Part shown: positions 11,801-33,570 of the stretch, piece after piece
Layout of the letters: the number at the start of each line of letters is the position of its first letter
How positions within the stretch are numbered: the stretch's first letter is position 1
Assembly: GCF_020740795.1 (NCBI RefSeq)
Contig: NC_067312.1
Span: 50,239,905-50,303,904 of the forward strand
DNA: 64,000 nt
Origin: Apus apus
Taxonomy: Eukaryota; Chordata; Aves; Apodiformes; Apodidae
Reading direction: 5' to 3'
Translations under genes and position numbers: made by a program
The notes under the pieces: generated by a model
The model's database searches: none
Told to the model about the DNA's origin: nothing
The model's input: the letters and a program-made list of their open reading frames with translations, nothing else

Positions 11801-12310
11801 CCTGGACAGGTCGACCTGGAGCAGAAGCCAGATCTCTTTCCTCCTGATCGGCGTTTGTGTGCTGTTGTTAATGCTGATAAATGGAAAAGTCTTGGGAAGA
11901 GGCATTGCTTGCCGGTGATTTGCAGGTTGTGACTGCATGTCCTGTTATTTATTGCGGGGCTCAAGGCAACTCAGAGTTGCAGGAATTGTCATACTTAGTG
12001 GTGAAGGAGCTTTGGAAACTTGTGCAGGAAGGTGGTGTTTCCTCTTCTCATGTGCTTACTTTTTTAGAGGGAATCAGTAATGTATATGTTTTGACTCCGT
12101 GTGACTGGAAAATGTTGCTAGAATTGCTTTAACAACAACGCAATACACTGTTTGACTTTCTGACTATCAAAAAGCTTGCACTGCTCAGGCTGCTAAAGAT
12201 GTTAATCAGCAGAGACACATTGGGCTTAATCACTTAATGGGGGAGGGCCACCATGCTGCTCCTCAGGGTCAAATCAATTATCCCCTATATGCGTATTAAC
12301 TGATTGCTAA
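11801..12310 (+). pseudogene. gag: ERV gag remnant, capsid-like part
   Basis: Beyond the CR1 the ERV resumes. A frame open to TAA at 12130 contains VKELWKLVQEGG and a downstream L-T-P-x-D-W-K pattern, which resembles the N-terminal half of retroviral capsid proteins (a Lys-Glu-Leu-Arg-type helix, then an LTP-W-D/K turn). Similarity continues after a frame change to about 12310, including a MGEG-H-AAPQGQ-like stretch. Several frame breaks make it non-functional. I see no pol or 3' LTR after it. Assignment to a betaretrovirus-like group is by motif only. Confidence 0.6.
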
Positions 12311-14159
12311 ATTAGCTTTACAGGCCTGTTGTCTTCAGGCGGCCTAGCAGGCTGGTTTTTAGCCAGCATTTCTTAGCACCTGTCAGGGAGAAGCACACTC
12401 CACCTCTGTCATCCTGTTTCTCTGCCAACAGAGGACAGCTGAGATGGAGCAACTGGAAAGCACTCCACTGAATCCATCTAGCCCTGCATCTGAGTCTGCA
12501 TGATGGAAGAGTTTAAATGGGGAGATTAAAAACAAAGCAAAACAAAAAACAGTGATTGAAATGAGGCCTCTAAGGATCTACACTTGGGCACTGAAATAAA
12601 TACCCCTCACTCAAAAGTGACACACATCTGCATGTTTCTTTTGATACTAAGTAGGACTTCGGGAAGAGGTTCTTAAGGTTGAAGCTGCCACTGTCCAGGA
12701 AGATGAAGAGGAATGGATCCTCCAAGGAGGACCTCCATGTTCTTCTGTGGATATTTCACTAAAGGTCATCTGAAATTTATCTCCATTCAAAACTAAGATG
12801 GGCTATCAAGCTTTTTATGGATTTTTTTCAGGCCTGAGACCTTGCTTCATGTGCCCTTAAAAAGAAAAAATTAAAAAATTGTTTTCCTACAGTATGATGT
12901 ATCTCAGTTTCTACAGTAGCTGAGGCACAATGTTCCAAATCCAAGACCTGTACTCGCCAGCAAAATTGCCAGAGGTTTTGTTGACCTTCTCTACACTTAT
13001 AGGCTGAAAAGGTCAGAAAGGAGGGAGAACTTCTGTTTCAAGATTTCCCTGAGATCATGTAAGTCCTGTATTAGTAGTGACTAGGAGAGTTTTTTGAGGT
13101 GAGTTTTACCACAGTAAGAACTTGTCCAATAGAATCAATCCATTCACTTGCAAAATACTTTGAGACATGTGGACCTCTGTTGCCACCACTGTGTCTAGGG
13201 CATCCTGTGCAAAGAAGGTGCACTTGCAAAGGAGTGAAGAGTCTGTAGCAACCATCCAGCCATTCCCAAATGCCACCAGTAACCTACTTACCCAGAACAG
13301 AAAGAACTGCAGTGGATATGAGCTCTGCTTTGGTCACCAGACCTTTGATAGTTGTTTAGTCATTACATGAGCATGTAACACTTCATCCTGACAAATTTTT
13401 AATCCCATGGGCCCTCCTGGGTGATTAACATAAATCGAGTACATTCCACTCCTCACCTTTGTGAAACACATACTTAAGAATTATCATTAACACATCCCTT
13501 CATCACACAATCATCATAAACTTCATTCAACATTTATTGACCTGATGCAGGCTGAAGCAGTTTTAGAAAGAGAAACAACCTTGTTGGCCTTAATCATTAC
13601 TCCAAAAAAGAGCTGCAGTGCTTTGGCCCCTGCCTCCAGAGGCAGTTGGTTCCTCTGCTTGTTTGTTTTTTTTGTTTTTTTTTTTGAGATGACAACATTA
13701 TAGTACAAGGTTCCCAGCCAACTTTCAGTTAACAAGGAAATATCATGGCCCAATGAAAATAAAGGTAGAGAGAGGGAGGCTCCGTGTAGGCTTTGCCACA
13801 TAAGCACTGTTGCCCTCTGGGGTCTGGTCTCCTCATGTCAAGCACGGATGTTGGCTTTTTTTTTCCTAGTTTCTGGAAAATACCTGAAGCTCTACTGGTG
13901 AAATGAAACTAGTATTTAAGGGCAGAAAAAGAATCTGGAAGTGTGCAGAGCCTGACAGGGCTGTACTGCTGGGAAAGCATGCTGCAGTGCAGGACTCCTG
14001 CTGCCTGTGCTGTACTTGGGCTTGAGCAGGCTAATGCTGGATTAAGCCTTGGGTGTACAACAAGGAGATGCCGTGGATCAGATGGGGATGTCGTTGCGGG
14101 AGGCCTGGACAAGCTTCTCAGGGCAGGCAGAGCTGAGAGAGCTCCAAGACCACAAGGGA
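12311..14159. other. Intergenic upstream of the SLC25A46 island
   Basis: No gene or repeat family is identified. It may contain further decayed ERV sequence up to about 12500. A T-run lies at 13667-13685 and another near 13855. GC content rises from about 13940 towards the CpG island. Confidence 0.4.
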
Positions 14160-14442
14160 GGTGTCCGGCCGGTGCCAGACCCGCCTTGCCCCCTCAGAAA
14201 CCTCTGGCTGGCCAAGGCGGGGACGCGCGGCCCCACCCTGTACCCGCCCGCGCCCGCAGCCCGGAGGAGCACTCGGCATTCCCGAGGGAAGCGCAGGGAG
14301 CGGGAGCGGCGGGGCTGTGCCGGGCAGAGCCCGGACTGACCCCTGCCGCCCCGCGGGGGCCGCTCAGGCCGCCAGCACCGACGCCGCAAGCCACGACGGC
14401 AGCTCGCGGCTCCGCACCCGGTTGACTCCCTGACTGCAGCCG

Positions 14443-14570
14443 GGCTGGGAGCTCCCCGCGGGCAGGAGGGGGCTGGGAGCTCCCCGCGGGCAGGAAGGGG
14501 CTGGGAGCTCCCCGCGGGCAGGAGGGGGCTGGGAGCTCCCCGCGGGCAGGAGGGGGCTGGGAGCAGCCCC
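14443..14570. repeat. 28-bp GC-rich minisatellite
   Basis: Four near-identical 28-bp units begin at 14443, 14471, 14499 and 14527, and a partial fifth at 14555. Each full unit contains the palindromes GGGAGCTCCC and CCCGCGGG and a run of G. One unit differs by A for G (GGAAGGGG at about 14493). It lies roughly 130-250 bases upstream of the promoter motifs. Confidence 0.92.
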
Positions 14571-14700
14571 GGGGGGAGCGCAGCTCCCTCCCGCTGCCCC
14601 GCACGGGCCCCGCCGCGCCGGCAGAGGGCGCTCCCGCCCGCCTCCTGCCCGCACCGCCCGCCGGCCCGCTCCTCCCGGGCTGGGCGAGAGGAGCGACGCT

Positions 14701-14876
14701 ATTGGTCCGGCCGGCGCGGGCCCCGCCTCCTCCTCCTCACGTGACCCCAGCAGGGCGCGGCCCTGCGGCCGGAAGGGGCGGTGGGGGCGGTCCCGGGCAG
14801 CGCCCCTGCGGTCGGTGGCGGCCTGAGCGCCTCCCGCTCCGCTCCCCGCCGCTCCGCTCCCCGCCCGCCTCCCGCC
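14701..14876 (+). promoter_or_regulatory. SLC25A46: SLC25A46 core promoter and 5' UTR
   Basis: Visible elements are an inverted CCAAT box (ATTGG, 14701-14705), the palindromic E-box TCACGTGA (14737-14744), an ETS/GABP-type CCGGAAG (14769-14775) and two GC boxes GGGGCGG (14775-14781, 14784-14790). No TATA box is seen. CCGCC repeats run up to the start codon. The transcription start cannot be fixed from sequence; it probably lies between about 14750 and 14840. The E-box type is bound by USF and by TFEB/TFE3 in other genes; binding here is inference. Confidence 0.65.
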
Positions 14877-25529
<10,653 letters not shown>

Positions 25530-26990
25530 TCTCTTCAGGTGTGGATTTAGCATAGTGGACATGATTCACTTACTAACCTAATTATTGTTTAAAATGGCTT
25601 AGAAGATTAAGCTTGGAGAATCCACTCCGTGAATTCTCCTTACAGTGTAAATGAACTTTAAAAATGGGGATATAGTTTCCTAAGTGTAATTAAAAAGTAC
25701 TGTATACATTTATAAGTATAGACACAAAATGGATATATAATATGTAGTCATACACAAGGGGATTGAATTTCAAATGTGGTTGGAGTGAGGATTACTTTTT
25801 CTCTTACCAGGTAACTGACTTAAGGAATGGGTATGAATTCTTAACTGCTTTACAAACATCATATTTGATATTTCGTTTGGGCTGTTAGTCAGTTCAAAGA
25901 CTTTTAAAGATGTTTCCAACTGAAATGTTAATGGAGCTGTGAGCAAACTAGAAACTGTAAAAGTAACTTAACATAAATGTTATAATTTACAGGTACATAT
26001 AAAAGTACTTAATTTGCTGCAGTGTGGCAGAAGACAACAAAGAAGAATCCTTTGCTTTGTACAAAAAAACAAAAGCTTGGGTTTGGGCAAAGTTTCACAG
26101 AATGCAAATTTGTCTGTCTTGCAGTTTGTTTGCAAGGCTTGCAGTAAATAAAATGTGTGAATAAAGGAAGTTAGAAGTTGATGTGTGCATGTTTAAGTGC
26201 CATTTTTAGTTGACTTTCCAGCAGTAACATCAGGGTTTAGTTTTACTCTGCTACTTCATATAAGAGTAGAATAACCTTAAAATATACGTAGTATCAGTGT
26301 TCAAAGTGTGTAGAAAGTGTAAAAAATTAATTGGTTATTTCTGGATTTTCTCTTTTTTTAGGTCTGACAGGGATGTATGCAGTTATCTACTCACTATTTA
26401 GCACTGATGTCCTTCATTTAAAGTCTGTTGGGTTAGATGCTTTGGGAGCAGAATTACTTCTGCTTGTGTGCAACCAAATAACTGAAATGTACCATTTTTG
26501 CCCTCATCTTCTAGTAAATCAAGACTTTCAGTCTGCAAATGTGTTCTGTTCATTCAAAATTTAGTCCTCCTTGGTTTCATCAGTAAATATAATGAAAGTT
26601 GGGGAGGAGGATTATTTTTAGCAAATAAAACAAGCTTGTGGAAAGTTGCTTTTAAACTATTATGAGGCTGCTGCCTTTTTTACACTTTCATGTGGCAAGT
26701 CTACCTTTGTGAATACTGTAAATTGATGTGCATTTTAATCATTAATTATTGTATAGTAGTTACCACAAAAAGTAGTAATGGCAAAATAATTAAAAAGGTG
26801 TTGCTGTTCATAAATTCTGACTTTACATCATTCGTGGGTCTACTTTGATATTAACCTAACTTTCATGTATTTTAAATGTGTAAGTGTTGAAATTGAAAGT
26901 ACAGTTAACTTGGGATCTGGTTTTATTTTGAAATGTTGTTAATTGCAAATTTAGTGTATAGAGTGGAAGCAATGAAATAAAATGAGAGCT
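25530..26990 (+). other. SLC25A46: SLC25A46 3' UTR and possible polyadenylation sites
   Basis: AATAAA occurs at 26147-26152 and 26160-26165, then at 26624-26629 and 26976-26981. The paired signals near 26150 are the best candidates for the main transcript end; the later ones would give longer forms. The open stretch at 26331-26564 has no coding support. Confidence 0.55.
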
Positions 26991-27204
26991 CACTGTAAAT
27001 ATTTTGAAGTAGTTAACTGAAGAGGCAAGTAAAAGAATCCTGATTTGTGTGTTATAGTTTATTGTATAGGCTTCAGGATGGATTTTTCAAGTTCCTTAGC
27101 TTTCTTAAGTGCAGGGATGTGTTTAACAAAACTACATGCAAGAACTTGGGCAAAATGTTCAATTCCTCATTTATATTTTTAAGGTTTCTATGAGTATGAA
27201 AAGA

Positions 27205-27345
27205 GTTATATCACATAATCATCCATATTGGAAAAAAATCTTGGCAGATCGTCTAGTCAAAATTCCTGCTTTGAGCAAGGACGACATTGAGCTCAGGCCT
27301 TTGTCCAGTCAAGCTTTTCATTCCAGTTTTTAATACATAAAACCA
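27205..27345 (-). mobile_element. CR1: Old CR1 3' end, antisense
   Basis: A decayed antisense CR1 3' UTR: CATAATCATCCATATTGGAAAA, then CAGATCGTCTAGTCAAAATTCC, CTGCTTTGAGCAAGGACGAC and CTTTGTCCAGTC. The order and spacing match the consensus text (ATCATCTAGTCCAACC, then CTGCTCAAGCAGGG, then TTGTCCAG), but with many substitutions. Confidence 0.72.
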
Positions 27346-29438
27346 GCCTTTTCCAAGGTGTTATATTCAGCTGAAGCCAACTGTTTCATCAGAGTTGCCT
27401 CGAAGTTTGTAGCCACGTGCATGTTGGAGATTAACACTTGCAGATATATCAGTAAAACTGGGCAGTAATATGTTTCTAGGAATAAAATTTTAGGGAAAAC
27501 ACTTTGTCATACGAAATGCAAAACATGTCTATATATTCTACAAGGGGGAAAATAGATATTGTGCTAGAATGTTAACTTGTCAAACACTCTCTTGCTTTCA
27601 TTGCTGAGAGTTCTACAGTTATGTCTATGCCCGAGTCTCAGACATTTAACTTTGGCAGAATGCTGTCAACTTACAGCTGGTGTTCTGCAGTAAAAAAGCC
27701 ATTTGCTTAGGGCTGTTCTTTCTTGGTTCTCTTCCCATCAGTTAGAATTAACATGTTTTAATCCTTCCTGTATACTCTTTACCTTTCAAAAGAAGTAGTA
27801 CTCTGGCTTGCCCAGAGTTGCTGGTTTTGCCCATGCAAAAATATAAATGAATGTAGGGTTAAAAAAATGTTTTTTAACATTTTAATTATATGTGTACAGT
27901 AACTGTATTTCTGGTTTTCATTTGGAACTTAAATCTAGGTACTCATGTTTTAGCTCAGATGGGTGATCAATACGTGGCTTTAGAAGGATCTGCTACTGAA
28001 AATAACAAAATGGTGAATTGCTGTATAAAGTAAGGTTTTAATTTTCTGGAATAAGAAAAATTCTTATGCACTCTATTCTTCCTGGTACAAACTTTTTTGT
28101 ACATTGTTTTACTGACTTTTAAAATAATTTTTAAATAAGAGAGCTGATTTCAAGAAGAGAAGTGTTACTAAGAAATACAGATTCAGTGTAATGTTCCCAA
28201 GAATTCCTTGGCTTCTTACCCACGCCTCTTGAAAAGCAAGCCTTGATCTGTAGTAACTGACAATAGACTAGCCAGAAGGCTGAGATACGAGGTCTACTGG
28301 AAACCATGGCAATTAGCTGCCCTTTTTTAATAGAGCTATCCTACAGATCAGAGTTACTTTCAGATATGTTAGAATAGAGCTTTTCGATCTAGTGTTGGTG
28401 TGAGTACAGCATTCTTTAGCTGGATTCCAGCTACATTCATTCCTTTTAGCAGAGCTGTTTTGGAACACATATGAATTAATCTACCACTGGGTGCTTTCTG
28501 TAATACTTCAGATGTGCAGTGTGTTTTACACATCTGTGCAGAATTTGTAAGACTTAATATCAAATTACATGCTTTTCTTAGCTCTTCTGAATTTAGCAGC
28601 AAGTTCGAACTATGTAAGCTAATGTCTGTCTTGCTTGTTCTGAGATGAGTGACTGGATACATGCCTTCAGCCACAAACATAATAGTGCATGTGCTGTAAA
28701 TAAGGCCTGTCTCTGCTTTACCATGTAACTATCCTCTCTACTCTTAAGATACTTATTGGTATAATTCAGGACTAGCAGAGGTCACTTTCAAACTATTTAC
28801 CCTTTCAGTGATACTTCAAGAAGAGCCCACACTAAATTTTTTTACTAAATGGTATATCAAGAGATTTAAGAACAGCGTGTAACAACAGTGTTCCTTGACC
28901 TTTATGGGAAGAGAAGCAGTAGCAAAACATGAATAAACTGTTTGACAAGTTTTCCATTAGAAGATGAAATAAGTCTCCAGCAGGGGCAGGAAACAGTAAG
29001 AACTTTTATTTAATCAAGAACTGGCGGCATCTGTGTTTTAAAAGTAGATCTGATTTTAAGGATTTAGATAAAACTGGTTTTAGATTTTTTTTTTTTGGCA
29101 GAATAAGGATAATTTGGTCTTTACCTTCACCACTGCAGCCCCTCCACAGACACTTTGGCAAATCATGAGCAAAATTTGAGGGTGGGAAAGAAGCAATATT
29201 GAAAATGGAATGTAGAAATTGCCCAGAAATACAGATAAACCATAGCTGATTATTGTTCTCAATTACAAAAAGTTGATAAAAGTGGAAATGTCCAAATTTA
29301 AGTATTTATGGAAGGTTTCATTTGAAAGTCTCTTTCTGTCTTTACCTTTCAAAAGATGTTTTTAAATGTAAGTTACTAAGCCCAGCATGTTCTTTTTTTC
29401 TACTGATACTTGGAAACTAGCTCAGCTAAAAAGCCAGT
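27346..29438. other. Intergenic, no feature recognised
   Basis: AT-rich DNA without a repeat family, RNA or exon signal that I can support. Confidence 0.5.
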
Positions 29439-29895
29439 TATTTGAGGCTTATTTTACGAGGCTTGTGAAGGACCTAGAGCATAAGCCCACTGAGGAGCAG
29501 CTGAGGGAGCTGGGGTTGTTTAGTCTGGAGAAGAGAAGCCTGAGGGAAGATCTCATTGCTCTTTACAACTACCTGGAAGGAGGCTGGAGTGCTGAGGGGG
29601 ACAGCCTCTTCTCCCTGGTGACGTTTGATAGGACCAGAGGGAATGGATGCAAGCTGTGCCAGGGGAGGTTTAGATTAGATATTAGGAAGCATTTCTTCAC
29701 TGAAAGGGTTGTCAGGCATTGGAATAGATTTCCAGGGAAGTGGCAGAGTCACCATCTATGGAGGAATTTAAACAGCACGTGGACCTGGTGCTTAAGGAAA
29801 TGGTTTAGTGGTGAACTTCTGCTGTTAGGTCCAGGGCTGGACCAGATGATCTTGGAGGTCTTTTCCAGCCAGGGACATTCTGTGATTCTTTCAGC
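29439..29895 (+). mobile_element. CR1: CR1 LINE 3' end, sense
   Basis: CR1 3' region from GAGGAGCAGCTGAGGGAGCTGG through TTTAGTCTGGAGAAGAG, TTAGATTAGATATTAGGAAG and GGACCAGATGATCTTGGAGG to the tail ACATTCTGTGATTCT. The 208-codon open frame across 29387-30013 is this element read through, not a gene. Confidence 0.93.
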
Positions 29896-32823
29896 TTTTC
29901 AACAGGGAGGGGTAAAAAAAGCCATCTACATCTTCCCTTCAAATCAAGGCACAAATTCAATGAAGCTAAATACCAGCATACAGCAGTCTAATACTGCAGT
30001 TACAGTTTTTTGATTACTGTTATTCAGACTGCTAATGAGTTGTCTACAATACATGTTGCCTGTGGCAGCTTCATCTGGGTGAGATACTGTATCACTCTCC
30101 TCTTATTTTTCAAACTGTAGGGACAAAATGTGACTTTGCCCACCAAAGTAACAAAAATAGAAGGGATGGTTTAGCATTTGCCAGAAGTTCTAACTCTTTT
30201 TCTTATTTCACAGCCTTAAGCTTGGCACTAAGACAAGTCCAGAACAAAAGGACTTGTTGGACAAGACTCAACTCTGTTCTGTACAGGCAATTTGTCTCTT
30301 TGTGCAGACTGAACTTCTAGAGGCAACAGGCTTATAAATTTGTGTTCCTGATTCTTGGTTTTAGGGTACCTCTAGAAAAGAAAAACAGATTTGCTTTTAC
30401 TGCAGCAGTGATTGTAACTAGCTGAACTTTTTTATCCCTGAAATGGAATCTTGAGTTAATGTAATATTGAGCCTTCAAGCACATTGCGTAGGAAGAAGCA
30501 GCAATATTGACAGTTGCCTTGATTCTCAGCTCCTAGCTGGTATCAGCTCTATTAAGTACCATTCAAAATGAATGTGGAATCTTTCATGTCCATGCAGAAG
30601 ACTAATGTGTTTTATGGTTTCTAAGGTATAAGTCTAAACCTGTTGAAACATACAAGCACAGGCAGGATTTTCAGAGACTCCAGCCCATGGTCTAACTTCA
30701 TGCAAAATGAGGCAGAAGAAAAAGACAATGGGTAAGCAGATTCTTGAAACCTAGTATGTGCTTACCAATGTAAGCTCCTTGCCAAGGATGTACATATCAC
30801 TTTAACAGCTACTTGAGCACAGTGGAAGGAAGGAGACAATTTCTTATGTAATTACATGTGCATAATCATGTCTACAGTGTAGTGGCAGGGGGCTTTTTTC
30901 TTTCCATTGCAAGCAAAAAAAAAAAAAAAAAGGCAAAAAAGATGCAGTGATGCAAGTAACTGTTGTGTAACCAGTCTAACATCCAGTTTAGCTAATACAA
31001 ATTATATTTTAATAAAATACAGCTACTCGTCACCTTTATGGGTCTGCTCTTACCAAGAAAATGAATGTGTCATGTCCTCTTTGGCTATTTAATGTAATTC
31101 ATTTGCCAACATAATGTAGAAACTCACTTGTGCGTTTTTCCCTCTGACACATCTGTGTCTGGTTAATGCTCTCTAGTAATGAAATTTCAACATAACACCC
31201 TTCAGTCTTAATAAATAGACTGCAGTTGAAAAATTGTTCCGATTACTCCATGAAAGGGAAAATAATTGTATATTTAAATACCACTTCAAGATTTTTCTCA
31301 ATGGAAGTGCTAAATAGACATTTTAGGTCACAAAGGAAATATACTGCTGACATAATAAGTAAAAAAAAAGTCAAAACTTCCTAAAACTGTCAGTGTGAAC
31401 TTTTTCTGTTATTAAATGCAGTATTAGGAAAACCTTACAGGGTGCAATATAAAAAGTTGGAATCATACTTAGGAGCTATTGGGGGAGCTCTGTAACTGAC
31501 ATTGCTCAGGAAACTAATACTTCTGCTTCCACAGCAGGACAGCCGTAAGCATTGTAGTGCTCTTATAGCTGGAGGCATAAGGGAACACAAATCGTGATGG
31601 TTCTGCTCTGATGCATGGCTTCTTTTGTCTTCTCTGCAGCTGCAAGTTGTTGGTCATCTGTCAGGGTTTCTTTTTCCCCTTCTATCAATTAAAATGTGAA
31701 TAGCTGCTTTTCAGATCTTCAAACTCTCTGCAGATTGTACAGAGTTATCAGGTCAGGATTATCTCAGGATTAATCATCATCATGAGAATGACATTGGAGG
31801 TGTGTGGAAGATCTGTGAATGCTGCAGAGCTGTGTGGTGTGGAGGGTGAGGTGGGATGTGCTAGGGGCAGAACTACCAAACAAATGAGAATGTACCTTTT
31901 TTAGAGTTTGCACAAACCCTACATTTTCTCCCCAGTTGCTTTCTGGATTGTGTTCATGGCTTTGCTGAGGTTGTGTTTTCTGCCTTCCATGTCCATCTGT
32001 CTTTTTCCCACTGGAGTTCTGATATTGAGTAATACAGAATACATTTTGTAACAGAATACCTTTGCAACGACTATTAAACAGGATGATTTAGCATTGTGGA
32101 AAATAGAATGTTGTATTGTCAGGGACCTCCTGCTCTACCTTGTGACTTTAATGTAAGGTTTTCTTTGCATCCAGTACTTGCATGGTACTCACTTTTCCAG
32201 AGGTGCATACATCTTCCTAAGTCCTCTTCTCTTCCACTTTTTTTATTTATTCTATTCCTATAGAGCTTTGAAGCAAGTAAGAAAGTAGTTTGAAAACAAC
32301 ACAGTTATAATTTGACAAACTGATGGTAGTTCAAAATGTCATTGACTTTTCAAGATGTTTCTAAAATCCACTAATTCTTTCATATGAAAAGAACATTAGA
32401 ATGTGTGGTTTCCATTTAGAATTTTAACAACCTCCAAAAAACAAAATAAACTGTTATTGAGATTTTGTAAGTAAATAAGACTGGAGGGGATAAATGACTT
32501 AAAATAGGTTTTTACTTGCACAAACACACATATACCAGCTTTTGATGGTTCCTGAGCTTCAGATGTATGCTCAGAGACAACTAAGATGTCCAGAACTAGA
32601 ATGTAAGCATTAAAAAAGAAAACAAAATTTCTGCTGAAGAATGGTGAGTTATATGCATGTCATGAAGATTTGAATATAGTATTATTTGTTAATCTTGTGA
32701 GTCTCTGTGTTGTATAACAAAGTAACTAAATCATTTATCAAGATCTGGCAAGACTCGTTTAGACTTCAGATTTTATGGAAATGCCTGGAAAACTGATGAG
32801 TACATCACAACACCTTAGCATGC
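29896..32823. other. Intergenic, no gene recognised
   Basis: Contains an A-run at 30914-30931 and otherwise AT-rich unique-looking sequence. No exon, RNA or repeat family is supported. Confidence 0.5.
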
Positions 32824-33570
32824 TGTGGGGAGTTGACCTTGCCTGGCTGCTAGCTGCCCATCCAACCACTCTTACCATTCTCCCTTCTCAGCAGAATGGG
32901 GGGAGAAAAACATAACAAGAAGCTCATGGGTCAAGACAAGGACAGGGAGATCAGTCACCAATTACCATAATGGACAAAACAGACTTGGGGAAATTAGTTT
33001 AATTTATTTCTAATTAAGCAGAGCAGGATACAGAGAAATAACACATCTAAAATCACCTTCATTCCATCCCTTCCTTCTTCCCAGGCTTAGCTTCACTCCC
33101 AATTCTCTACCACCTGCCCCCGATCAGTGCAGGAGGACAGGGCATGGGGATTGTAGTCAGTTCATTACACATTGTCTGTGCCATTCCCTCCTTCTCACTC
33201 TCTTCTCCTGCTCCAGTGTGGCGTCCCTCCCGTGGGAAACAGTCCTTCATCAGCTTCTGTAAAGTGGGTCTTTCCCATGGGCTGCAGTCCCTCAGGAATA
33301 GACTTTTCCAGTGTGGATCCCCACAGGGTCACAGATCGTTCCAGAACACCTTCTCCTGCATGGGCTTCTCTCCATAGGCCACAACTCCTGCAACCAGTGC
33401 ACTGCTCCAGTTGTGATGCTCCAGAGAGTCACAACTTCGTTTGCAGTATCCTCACACCCCAGTGTGAGGTCCTTCACAGCCTGCATTATGGGTATCTGCT
33501 CCACTGTGTTCCTCATTGGGCTCCAGAGGGACAACCTGTGTCATCATGATCTTAACAACAATGTCTAGAA
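32824..33570 (-). mobile_element. Antisense avian LTR-type repeat with modular units
   Basis: On the plus strand the left end TGTGGGGAGTTGACC leads into GGAGATCAGTCACCAATTACC, ACTTGGGGAAATTAGTTTAATT, and then repeated modules of about 40-60 bases of the form CTCCAGTGTGG...CCCATGGG...TCC (33210-33540). I recognise this pattern as a high-copy avian LTR-class repeat in antisense. Boundaries are approximate, and the right end is placed where the modules stop. The many short frames in it are not genes. Confidence 0.65.

Noticed and set aside
14443..14570. CRISPR-like array
   Set aside because: The units are contiguous with no spacers, in a vertebrate promoter; this is a minisatellite.
26331..26564. 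77-codon frame after SLC25A46
   Set aside because: It lies in the probable 3' UTR, lacks splice partners and resembles no family.
29387..30013. 208-codon plus-strand frame as a possible gene
   Set aside because: Most of it is CR1 3' sequence, with recognisable 3' UTR landmarks and tail.
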